Source of the DNA: DUOA01 sp012839095
Lineage (GTDB): Bacteria; Bacillota; Clostridia; Caldicoprobacterales; DTU083
Assembly: GCA_050951505.1 (NCBI GenBank)
Contig: JBMNJE010000012.1
Coordinates: 1-64,000 of the forward strand
Reading direction: 5' to 3'
Length of the DNA stretch: 64,000 nt
This document shows, piece by piece, positions 17,360-25,209 of this stretch. The notes below the pieces were generated by a model. That model worked only from the letters and a program-made list of their open reading frames with translations, did no database searches and had not been told where the DNA came from. Within the stretch, counting starts at the first letter, position 1. Every line of letters starts with the position of its first letter. Both the position numbers and the translations under genes were made by a program.

Positions 17360-19389
17360 CTCGACTTTAACAGTGAAAAAAGAAAATAATCTCTGTAAGC
17401 CTTGAAGATAGCGGTTTGCAGAGATTATTTGATTTCTGAAAAAGGTTGTATATCTTAAGGTCTCTTTTTACTATCTGCAACCAATTGTCTTAAATCGCCG
17501 GTTTTTAAGTAACGTCGATTAAGGGTAAGGTTTAAAGCATCACCTATTTCCCTGATAACAGGATCAAAATAGGTTGCTCTAAAAACATTGTCTTTAATCA
17601 GACAAGCCTGATATTTTTTCAAAGATTTAATGATCTGCTCAGGTGCAAATTTACCATTTAACCGTTTGCCTAAGAGCCTTAAGATCAGCAGTGCGATATA
17701 ACATGTAAGGAAATGACCCTCAATCCTTTGCTCCAATGAAACATATACAGGACGGGCTTTAAGATCGGTTTTGGTAATTCTGAAACTGTGTTCAATTTCC
17801 CAGAGTTCATGATAGGCCTTAGCAATCTCATGATCAGGCATATCCAACTCACTGGTAATGATAGCATAGTAGCCGTCGTACTTTTCATCTTCTGCAATTT
17901 TGTTCACGTCTAAATAGGGGATGCGGTTAGTATTAATACATTCACCGGTTTCAGTATCATATTCTATATTTTTGATATAACGTAATGCACCCCCAGCTTC
18001 TATTTTGGTGTAGCGTCTGGGACTTTCTATGATTTTCTGAGCTTTTTCAAGTGCTTCTGCCCGTTTATGTTTCTGCCGCCGAGCATACAGCTCATTGTAG
18101 CAAACGATTTGTTTCACATTTAAAGGGATCTGACGTTTTTTATCGTCTGAACATGTTACCCAAAATTCCTGCGGATATGGTCTGGATTTTATGCGAAAGG
18201 TCGGTGCATCCTGGTTTTCTTTTTCTTCATTCCATAAGTCTGCTGATTTTATTACTCCTTCTTTCTCCACATAACCCTCAGGGTCAAGAACATACTCCTT
18301 AAGTTCTTTGCCGGCTCCTCGTATTTTTTGTGAAAAAATAAAGCCATCTCCTTTTGCCATGAGAAATGCCACACTATCTCCGCTGTTTAGAGCTTTATCA
18401 GCAACAACAATGATTCTCCCCAATCCATATTCTCTTCGTGTATCCTGCAGAAGCGGCATCATTGTCTGACTGTCATGAGTATTTCCTCTGAAGAGACTGT
18501 AAGTGATGGGAATGGCATCGGAGTCAAGCAGCAGTCCCATCTGTACAAGGGGATTACGTGAATTGCTTTTGCAAAAACCTTTACGACGAAAATCATCCTC
18601 TTGGTCGATCTCAAAATAGTAATTTGTAACGTCATAAAAAACTACATCAGTTTTGCGCTTGTAATGAATTCTGACTTGCTCATGCAGGTGAAGGAGAAGT
18701 TCCTTTCGAAAGGCAGCAAAATAATCCAAAGCACGGTAAACATCGAACCAATCACAGTTAAAAGGCCTTGCTATGTTTTCTTTTTGCTGGAAACTGGCTA
18801 TCTTCGACCCGGGGGAAAGAACACGTGTATACACCAGAAGCTGCATTACATCATTAAGAGAATAGTCCATGGATTTGCTGCGCTGGCGGTTGATAATGAA
18901 CTGATCCAACTTCAGCTCATGATAAATTGAACTCAGTGGCAAAAAGCCCATATGATACATGGCATCTTCGTTTTCATCCATAACTTCATCTTCATAGACG
19001 GAGCCCAGTAGAATCTCTTTTTCAGATTCTGCTTTCTTCATCTCCAGAGTTCGTTGACGGGCAACCTCTCTAAAATGTGCTATAGGGTCTTCATATTTAT
19101 CCAGATACTCATCTACATAGCCTAAATTCTCTACTACCTTGTGTTTTATCTTCTTAGTTATTGGGTCTCTGTAACCTTCAACAAAGCTTAGGTTGATACG
19201 ACCGTTCTTTTGTTTCGTCGTTTTAAGGAACATGTAATCACCCTTTCTTCCATAGATATCTTATTATACCATAATGTACTACTATATACAACTATAAATT
19301 GTAATTAATTTGACAAAAATATTACGCCGAAATGGCGCTATATTAATGTTTATTTCATTTGTAGCGGGCTAATTGACTGTTAAACTAGC
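17360..19389 (-). mobile_element. IS1634-family insertion sequence
   Basis: A 2030-base element between two perfect 85-bp direct repeats. It holds one intact transposase on the minus strand. Near both ends lies TTTAACAGT in inverted orientation (17366-17374 and the complement at 19376-19384), probably part of the terminal inverted repeats. IS1634 of Mycoplasma mycoides is known for long, variable-length target duplications, so the 85-bp repeats fit this family well. The insertion point is just inside the 5' end of the outer IS transposase gene. Confidence 0.88.
17455..19233 (-). CDS. IS1634-family transposase
   Basis: A 592-residue intact DDE transposase. The N-terminus (MFLKTTKQKNGRINLSFVEG then VVENLGYVDEY) is typical of the family. 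Catalytic-core regions are visible: FYDVTNYYFE (first Asp), VADKALNSGDSV (second Asp) and the C-terminal YHELWEIEHSFRITKTDL (Glu). Length is normal for IS1634. ATG start with AAGGGTGATT upstream on the minus strand. The region 19234-19389 upstream holds its promoter and terminal repeat. The absence of stops suggests a recent insertion that may still be active. Confidence 0.93.
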   Translation of the reverse strand: MFLKTTKQKNGRINLSFVEGYRDPITKKIKHKVVENLGYVDEYLDKYEDPIAHFREVARQRTLEMKKAESEKEILLGSVYEDEVMDENEDAMYHMGFLPLSSIYHELKLDQFIINRQRSKSMDYSLNDVMQLLVYTRVLSPGSKIASFQQKENIARPFNCDWFDVYRALDYFAAFRKELLLHLHEQVRIHYKRKTDVVFYDVTNYYFEIDQEDDFRRKGFCKSNSRNPLVQMGLLLDSDAIPITYSLFRGNTHDSQTMMPLLQDTRREYGLGRIIVVADKALNSGDSVAFLMAKGDGFIFSQKIRGAGKELKEYVLDPEGYVEKEGVIKSADLWNEEKENQDAPTFRIKSRPYPQEFWVTCSDDKKRQIPLNVKQIVCYNELYARRQKHKRAEALEKAQKIIESPRRYTKIEAGGALRYIKNIEYDTETGECINTNRIPYLDVNKIAEDEKYDGYYAIITSELDMPDHEIAKAYHELWEIEHSFRITKTDLKARPVYVSLEQRIEGHFLTCYIALLILRLLGKRLNGKFAPEQIIKSLKKYQACLIKDNVFRATYFDPVIREIGDALNLTLNRRYLKTGDLRQLVADSKKRP

Positions 19390-19474
19390 GCGGAATATAT
19401 CTGCAAATAAAACTTATCAGCCAGCAGTTTTGTTGATAAAGCTGTTGAATGATTCTAAGTAAATAGAGTATAAT
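19390..19474 (+). repeat. 85-bp direct repeat, right copy (IS1634 target duplication)
   Basis: Identical to 17275-17359 at a constant offset of 2115 bases. It is followed at once by GTTATCCAT, the complement of the original MDN start codons of the outer IS transposase. Confidence 0.95.
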
Positions 19475-19634
19475 GTTATCCATAAGCAATGACATCCTTT
19501 TTCGGGTTTTGTTTGTGTGATGATAAACATTATACACGAAAAATGGAGGTCATTGCTTTTTTATTTAAAGATGCGGTATATCCCTTGAAATACAAGGGTT
19601 TTTATAAAAAAAGTAGTGCCAGATTTGACACTAC

Positions 19635-19914
19635 GGTGAAAATCTACGGGGGCAGGGAATGTATACAAAGAGTGGTTAAGGAAAAGCATGTTGATGAGAT
19701 CATAATAGCCATTCCAACCCTGACCGGTGAGTCCAAAACACAGCTGCTGAATATATGCAGGGAGACTGAGTGCAGAGTAAGGATTCTTCCCGCATTATAC
19801 AGGCTTGTAAGCGAAGGGGAAATAGTTTCACAGATCAGGGATGTGGATGTGGAGGATTTGCTGGGCAGGGATCCGGTAAGCCTGGTTGATGATGGCATAC
19901 AGGAGTATTTTTAA
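19635..19914 (+). pseudogene. Truncated CapD/FlaA1-like gene, N-terminal fragment
   Basis: Coding sequence resumes right at the outer IS boundary: VKIYGGRECIQRVV, then VDEIIIAIPTLTGESKTQLL and ILPALYRLVSEGEI, DVDVEDLLGRDPVSL. This is the CoA-binding-like middle domain of membrane-bound nucleoside-diphosphate-sugar epimerase/dehydratases. The four membrane helices that normally precede it (roughly 150-190 residues) are absent. The frame ends at 19914. The next domain continues in another frame (19886-20968): deleting one T from the run at 19908-19912 would join them as EYFNKRVLVTG. So the gene is both truncated and frameshifted. Confidence 0.8.
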
Positions 19915-20968
19915 TAAAAGAGTGCTGGTAACAGGGGGCGGAGGTTCTATCGGCTCTGAGCTTTGCAGGCAGATAATTGATTTTACTCCCAGACAGCTGC
20001 TGATTTTGGACATTTACGAAAACGGTGTTTATGATCTTTACAATGAAATAGCAGACAAAAACCCAGAGGTACAGATTAAGATACTAATAGCTTCGGTTGT
20101 CGACAGAAAAATAATGGAAAACATCTTTGCAAGATACAGACCTGAAGTTATCTTTCATGCTGCTGCTCACAAGCATGTTCCCATTATGGAGGAAAATCCC
20201 ATAGAGGCTGTAAAAAACAATGTTTTTGGCACCTTGAATACAGCTGGACTGGCGAGCAGGTTCGGTGCGGAAAAATTCGTCATGATATCATCGGATAAGG
20301 CGGTAAACCCCACAAATATAATGGGTGCCTCCAAAAGAATATGCGAAATGATTATTCAGGGGTTCAATAAATATGCTCATACAGAATTTGCGGCTGTGCG
20401 TTTTGGTAATGTATTGGGAAGCAGCGGTTCAGTAATACCCTTGTTTAAAAAGCAAATAGCAGCCGGCGGCCCTGTAACGGTGACGGATAAAGAAGTAACC
20501 CGATATTTTATGACCATAAAGGAAGCTGTTCAGCTGGTACTCCAGGCCGGGGCATTCGCCGGTGGCGGCGAGATATTCGTGCTGGACATGGGTAAACCGG
20601 TTAAAATATATGACCTGGCATGTGATCTGATAAAGCTTTCGGGTCTTGAGCCAAATAAGGACATTCTGATAAAGATCACCGGCTTAAGGCCGGGTGAGAA
20701 ACTCTATGAGGAGCTTTTGATGTCAGAGGAAGGCCTTAAGAAAACAAGGCATGAAAAAATATTTATAGGAAAACCCATACACTTCGATTATAACAGCTTC
20801 ATGGCAGGACTATATCAATTAAAGAAAATTATTGACAAAAATGACGAAGAGAAGCTGTTTGCCAAGGTGGCAGAATTGGTTCCAACATACCAGAGACAGA
20901 TAAGACATATTGAAAGAATTATACCATTACAGCATTTGTCCGTCGTCAGACACAAGGCAAAAAGATAA
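19886..20968 (+). CDS. Nucleoside-diphosphate-sugar epimerase/dehydratase domain (CapD/FlaA1-like), detached
   Basis: 360 residues covering the catalytic half of a CapD/FlaA1-type protein, which makes modified UDP-sugars (4,6-dehydration with or without 5-epimerisation) for surface polysaccharide. The NAD-binding motif KRVLVTGGGGSIGSEL and the segment SSDKAVNPTNIMGASKR, with the Ser/Met/Lys triad of this subfamily, are intact. So is GLRPGEKLYEELL. Because of the one-base frameshift at 19908-19912 it can only be made from internal starts (TTG 19886, ATG 19889 or 19892). The result would be a soluble enzyme lacking the membrane part. Whether it is expressed is open, because the IS removed the natural upstream region. 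Confidence 0.85.
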   Translation: MMMAYRSIFNKRVLVTGGGGSIGSELCRQIIDFTPRQLLILDIYENGVYDLYNEIADKNPEVQIKILIASVVDRKIMENIFARYRPEVIFHAAAHKHVPIMEENPIEAVKNNVFGTLNTAGLASRFGAEKFVMISSDKAVNPTNIMGASKRICEMIIQGFNKYAHTEFAAVRFGNVLGSSGSVIPLFKKQIAAGGPVTVTDKEVTRYFMTIKEAVQLVLQAGAFAGGGEIFVLDMGKPVKIYDLACDLIKLSGLEPNKDILIKITGLRPGEKLYEELLMSEEGLKKTRHEKIFIGKPIHFDYNSFMAGLYQLKKIIDKNDEEKLFAKVAELVPTYQRQIRHIERIIPLQHLSVVRHKAKR

Positions 20969-21030
20969 ACATTTAGATTTATATGGAAGCATAATGCTTG
21001 AGAAATTATTCTTAATATGGAGAGGTTACA

Positions 21031-21687
21031 ATGCAGATATCCAAAATTCCCGGAGCAGGAACATATCCGGGCAATGCGCCGGAAGCATGCTCAAATACCC
21101 TGTATTCGAGATTCTTTAAACGTCTGCTGGATATTTTAATGGCTTTTATTGGACTCGTTCTATTTATGCAGGTGTTTTTAATTATAGCCATCGCTATAAA
21201 ACTGGATACAGCGGGGCCTGTTCTCTTTGTACAGCCAAGGCTGGGAAAGCGGGGAGAAATGTTTCGGATCATAAAGTTTCGTACCATGGTTGTGGGTGCT
21301 GAAAAGATGGATACAGGATTGATTATAAACGACTGTACAGACAGGCGAATAACCCGTGTAGGCAGATTTTTGCGTAAAACGAGTTTGGATGAGCTGCCGC
21401 AGCTCCTCAACATTTTATGGGGCAATATGTCTGTGGTAGGCCCCAGACCCCCGGCTGTCTATTGGCCTTATGACGGTATAGATAATTATCCTGATTGGGC
21501 TAAAAAACGATTTTGGGTAAAACCTGGTCTGACCGGCCTGGCGCAAGTTGTGTACCGAAATAATGCTGCATGGGAGGAACGCTTTGAGCTGGACAATCGG
21601 TATGTTGACAACATAAGCCTGATGCTTGATATAAAGCTTATTCTGAAGACGCTTGTTCTAATTTTTAAAAGAGAAAATATATATTAA
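21031..21687 (+). CDS. Undecaprenyl-phosphate sugar-1-phosphate transferase (priming enzyme)
   Basis: A 218-residue bacterial sugar transferase (PF02397 type) that starts repeat-unit assembly by moving a sugar-1-phosphate from a UDP-sugar onto undecaprenyl phosphate at the membrane. One membrane-associated helix (LLDILMAFIGLVLFMQVFL) is followed by GPVLFVQPRLGKRGEMFRI, then KFRTMVVGAEKMD, RFLRKTSLDELPQLLNIL and SVVGPRPP. All of these are hallmarks of the family. The longer N-terminal multi-helix domain of WbaP-type enzymes is absent. ATG start with GGAGAGG upstream. Confidence 0.93.
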   Translation: MQISKIPGAGTYPGNAPEACSNTLYSRFFKRLLDILMAFIGLVLFMQVFLIIAIAIKLDTAGPVLFVQPRLGKRGEMFRIIKFRTMVVGAEKMDTGLIINDCTDRRITRVGRFLRKTSLDELPQLLNILWGNMSVVGPRPPAVYWPYDGIDNYPDWAKKRFWVKPGLTGLAQVVYRNNAAWEERFELDNRYVDNISLMLDIKLILKTLVLIFKRENIY

Positions 21688-21740
21688 ACAATGAGACAGG
21701 TCTGCAGAATGCAGGCCGAATATCCGGGAGAAATCAGCCA

Positions 21741-22703
21741 ATGAGAAGCATATATCTGCATACGCACTGGGCAAGACTGCAGCGGAACAAGGAATCAGGT
21801 GACGATGTTACCTTTTATTTCAATCATGAATTGGGCGATATAAGATACACCTTCATCAAAAGGTTTGCCGGCTTTGCAGACAACAGGGAGTATTTTGATC
21901 TGGTAACTCCCAGGGGCTATGGCGGACCTTATCTGGAAAACTGCAGCTCAGATGAATTCCATCATCTGATCCGGCAATTTGACAAAGCCTTTCAGGAATA
22001 CTGCTGCGAAGAAAATATAGTGGCCGAGTATATACGCTTCGATCCCTGGATAAACAATGCTCAAAGCTTTGCCGGGATATATGACCTGAAGCCTCATGGT
22101 TTCGCATATTGCAATGACCTGACGGTGGATTTCTTCAATACTGAATACAGCTCAAGAAAACGCAATAATATCCGCAAAGCTCAAAAGCATGGGGTGGAAA
22201 TAGAAATGGATAGCTCCCGGGAATCAATTGCTGTATTTCTCGAGCTGTATGAATTTACTGCAGTAAAGCATGCTCTCAGCGGATACTACCATTTAAGCAA
22301 AGACTTTCTTAATGAGTACTTCAGTATGCTGCCCAACAAAACTCTGTTTGCCAATGCAGTTTATAAAGGAAGGATCATATCTTCAGCACTGATTTTATTG
22401 GGTGAGGATATAGCTCATTATCATTTTGCTGCCAATCATCCGGAGTATTCGTATCTTCAAGGCAACAGCCTTTTAATATACAAGGCTTCAGTCTATGCAA
22501 AAATGCTGGGTAAAAAGCTGATGGATCTGGGAAGTGCAGTACCGGGCAGCCCGCTGGAGGTGTTTAAAAGCAGCTTTGTATACAAGGGTACCAAGTATCC
22601 TGTAGTGGTGGGAACAAAAATCCGTAATCAGCATATATATGACAGCCTGGTTCAGCAGGCAGGCGGTCTCAGACAGGGCTATTTTCCTGCATACAGGCAG
22701 TAG
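21741..22703 (+). CDS. FemAB-like / GNAT-fold acyltransferase of the EPS locus
   Basis: A 320-residue soluble protein with the double-GNAT FemAB architecture. Typical elements are RKRNNIRKAQKHGVEIE (the conserved basic turn), then a second GNAT half (ALILLGEDIAHYHFAANHPEY) and LMDLGSAVPGSPLEVFKSSF near the end. FemAB proteins add aminoacyl groups from aminoacyl-tRNA to peptidoglycan; relatives in EPS loci may acylate or aminoacylate sugars. Here it is followed by a PLP enzyme and an ATP-dependent amide-forming-type protein, which suggests amino-acid decoration of the polymer. That is inference. ATG start at 21741. Confidence 0.8.
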   Translation: MRSIYLHTHWARLQRNKESGDDVTFYFNHELGDIRYTFIKRFAGFADNREYFDLVTPRGYGGPYLENCSSDEFHHLIRQFDKAFQEYCCEENIVAEYIRFDPWINNAQSFAGIYDLKPHGFAYCNDLTVDFFNTEYSSRKRNNIRKAQKHGVEIEMDSSRESIAVFLELYEFTAVKHALSGYYHLSKDFLNEYFSMLPNKTLFANAVYKGRIISSALILLGEDIAHYHFAANHPEYSYLQGNSLLIYKASVYAKMLGKKLMDLGSAVPGSPLEVFKSSFVYKGTKYPVVVGTKIRNQHIYDSLVQQAGGLRQGYFPAYRQ

Positions 22704-22714
22704 GGGGAAACAGG

Positions 22715-23680
22715 TTGATTGACTGCACAGATATGGCCACGCCAACTCATAAAATGAATTATACAGATGGTTGTAATCGTTTTTATATCAAAAGGGATGA
22801 TTTATTTCCCCTTTCTTTCGGGGGAAATAAAGCAAGAAAAGCAGTTTTATTTTTCAGGGACGTAATGGAAAAAGGCTCGGATTGTGTGGTTACCTACGGC
22901 AGCCGCAGCTCAAATCACTGCCGTGTTACAGCCAATATGGCAGCCTGCCTGAATTTAAAATGTCACATCATTACCCCTGAAGATAGCGATTATCAGACCG
23001 CTAACAGCCGATTAACCGAGCTGCTTGGAGCGGAAATCACAACATGCCCTCTGTCACAGACAGGCAGAGTTATCAATGAAAAAATGGAAGAGCTGACCGG
23101 AAAGGGTTACAAGCCTTATTTTATACAGGGAGGAGGCCACGGCAATATCGGCACCAGGGCCTATGTGAAAGCTTATCAGGAGATAGCCGCTTATGAAAGT
23201 GAGCAAGGGCTGTGTTTTGATTATATCTTCCTGGCTTCAGGCACAGGCACTACTCAAGCCGGACTGATATGCGGCAAGACTGTAAATGGGGCTGCCGGAA
23301 CCATAGTAGGGATAAGCATAGCGCGTAGAAATCCTTATGGTTGTGAAGTTGTAATGAGAAGCGTAAGTGAATATCTTTTAAGCACAGGTATAGATTTTTT
23401 AAATAAAAACATAAGTTTAAATGAAGTTGTCTTTATAGATGAATATATACTAAGCGGATATGGAAGTCATAATGACTGCATATTGGAAACTATAAAGACA
23501 GTCCTGGTTAGTGACGGGATTCCATTGGATGCAATTTACACCGGCAAGGCTTTTTATGGTATGAAAAAGCACATAGAAACTCAAAAAATTAAGGGTAAAA
23601 ACATTCTTTTTCTTCATACGGGAGGAACGCCCCTGTTTTTTGACACCCTTGAACTGCTGGGGAATGGAGGCTGCAAATGA
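22715..23680 (+). CDS. PLP-dependent enzyme, D-cysteine desulfhydrase/ACC deaminase family
   Basis: A 321-residue fold-type II PLP enzyme. Lys39 in SFGGNKARK is the expected Schiff-base lysine, preceded by FYIKRDDL; the segment TYGSRSSNHCR matches the substrate/phosphate region. SGTGTTQAGL is the PLP-phosphate-binding loop. Start TTG 22715 with AGGGGG 8 bases upstream. The family acts on D-cysteine, ACC or related amino acids, or as a racemase. The substrate is not readable, but the position between FemAB-like and Asn-synthase-like genes, with a 4-base overlap to the latter, suggests it supplies an amino-acid building block for polysaccharide modification. Confidence 0.83.
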   Translation: MIDCTDMATPTHKMNYTDGCNRFYIKRDDLFPLSFGGNKARKAVLFFRDVMEKGSDCVVTYGSRSSNHCRVTANMAACLNLKCHIITPEDSDYQTANSRLTELLGAEITTCPLSQTGRVINEKMEELTGKGYKPYFIQGGGHGNIGTRAYVKAYQEIAAYESEQGLCFDYIFLASGTGTTQAGLICGKTVNGAAGTIVGISIARRNPYGCEVVMRSVSEYLLSTGIDFLNKNISLNEVVFIDEYILSGYGSHNDCILETIKTVLVSDGIPLDAIYTGKAFYGMKKHIETQKIKGKNILFLHTGGTPLFFDTLELLGNGGCK

Positions 23681-25209
23681 ACTTCATATTCCATGAAAAC
23701 GGCAAACTGCCAAAACTGGCCTGGTGTGCAGTTTTGCGGTCAGGTGATAAAAATATGCATGTCTATCATGGAAGCGGAGTAGAAACCCGTGACAGGTTCT
23801 TTGTTGAAGGGGCGTGGAATGGCGACTTTGAAAAAGGTGAGTTTGCAAAGTCCTGTTTTTTCATGGGTTCAGGAGGAAGTTTGCAGGAATCAGATTCTAA
23901 CCATATGGTAATCTTTGCCACACCTACTCATAACATGGAACGGCTGTATACGGTATCAGTAAGAGACATGCTGTATATATCCAACTCACTGCCCTTTATA
24001 CTCTTTATGTCTGATTTGCGCCTGGACCCTGAATATCTTGATTACGAGCGGGACTTTAACACCATGATGCTGGGAACTGAAAGTTATAAGAGGTATCTGC
24101 CCCTTGCAGATAATAATAAAATCAGACTGCACTATTACTGCAATATCATTACCGACGATTCCTTGCAGATAAGAGAAGAAGACAAAGCACGAACGGGCCC
24201 CTTTGTGAGCTTTGATCATTATTATGGTTCTCTGATGTCGGCTTTGGCTGCGACAATAAAAAACGCGCAAAGCGACGGCAGAAAAATTAAATATGGAATG
24301 ACAGCAACAATTTCCAATGGTTATGATTCTGCAGCCTGTGCGGCACTTGCTCGGGACTTTGGCTGTGAAACTGCGCTTACCTTTAACATGCCTGAAAAGT
24401 ATGCAGATGATAACGGTGAGGACATAGCTCAAAGGCTGGGATATAAAAATATTGTCAAGAGGAGCGCAGACGCCTATATGACAAATGAAAGGCTTGTTGA
24501 AGCTGAGTTTTTGTCATCAGGGGAGCTGGGCAGCGAGATTGTATTCTCTGCCTTCGAAAATGAATTCAGGGGCAATCTTGTTTTTAAGGGAAACTATGGC
24601 GATGAGTTCTGGGAAATCAGCAGAACCGATCTTAACCGGGTAATGCGCTACACCAAAGCAGTTATTTCTGAAACCAGCTTTATAGAGTTCCGGCTGCGAA
24701 CAGGGTATATACCCCTGCTGCCTGTTTCCTTTGGTGCTACGGACTGGCCTTCCATACACAGGATCAGCACATCGGAGGAGATGAAGCCATATTCTGTAGG
24801 AGGGAGCTATGACCGCCCCATACCCAGACGGATATTGGAAACCCGGGGAGTGGACAGAAACATGTTCGGTATGGACAAAAAAGGAGCCGGCTTCAATTAC
24901 AGATACGATAATTTAAGGAGAATCAGAAGAAGAATGGCTCCCGCCTCTTACGCATCATTTTACAGCTTCTACAGGAGCAACAAGCGTAAGGGGTTAAACA
25001 GATATATACGTTGGTTTCAATACTTGTGGCAGGCAAAGTTTGTATACATAAATTTTGCGTTGAGTTTGCTTGGTATTCCGGAAAGAGATATAAGAATCAG
25101 ATATGACGCATTGTCAAGTCCCGGTGCCCCCTCTTACTTATTTAACTGGGGAGTGCATGAAATGCTGAAACGATACGACAGTTCCTTTAGGAAAGGTCAG
25201 GTGCTATGA
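23677..25209 (+). CDS. Asparagine-synthase-like ATP-pyrophosphatase protein
   Basis: 510 residues. The central domain has an altered PP-loop, TISNGYDSAA near residue 211, where asparagine synthetases have SGGxDS. FKGNYGDEFW corresponds to the later catalytic segment. The N-terminal ~170 residues look like a remnant of the Ntn-type domain but lack the N-terminal catalytic Cys (begins MNFIF), so it probably cannot release ammonia from glutamine. It most likely adenylates a carboxylate and joins it to an amine. Overlaps of ATGA type upstream and directly abutting genes downstream place it firmly in the EPS operon. Confidence 0.8.
   Translation: MNFIFHENGKLPKLAWCAVLRSGDKNMHVYHGSGVETRDRFFVEGAWNGDFEKGEFAKSCFFMGSGGSLQESDSNHMVIFATPTHNMERLYTVSVRDMLYISNSLPFILFMSDLRLDPEYLDYERDFNTMMLGTESYKRYLPLADNNKIRLHYYCNIITDDSLQIREEDKARTGPFVSFDHYYGSLMSALAATIKNAQSDGRKIKYGMTATISNGYDSAACAALARDFGCETALTFNMPEKYADDNGEDIAQRLGYKNIVKRSADAYMTNERLVEAEFLSSGELGSEIVFSAFENEFRGNLVFKGNYGDEFWEISRTDLNRVMRYTKAVISETSFIEFRLRTGYIPLLPVSFGATDWPSIHRISTSEEMKPYSVGGSYDRPIPRRILETRGVDRNMFGMDKKGAGFNYRYDNLRRIRRRMAPASYASFYSFYRSNKRKGLNRYIRWFQYLWQAKFVYINFALSLLGIPERDIRIRYDALSSPGAPSYLFNWGVHEMLKRYDSSFRKGQVL

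Larger units (their letters stand above)
15630..19634. mobile_element. Outer insertion sequence, interrupted by IS1634
   Basis: I infer an IS bounded by a 10-bp terminal inverted repeat: GTAGTGTCAA at 15630-15639 and TTGACACTAC at 19625-19634. Removing the inner IS1634 and one copy of its direct repeat (2115 bases) leaves about 1890 bases. It holds one DDE transposase gene on the minus strand and a ~270-base non-coding end (15630-15904). CapD-like coding sequence resumes immediately after 19634, which supports the right boundary. The short repeat makes the exact ends moderately uncertain. A 3-base CGG may be the target duplication if the ends are moved by one base. Confidence 0.7.

Noticed and set aside
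19489..19634. An N-terminal start for the CapD fragment at 19489 (MTSFFGFCLCDD)
   Set aside because: These codons lie within the IS end. The CapD-like similarity begins only at about 19635.
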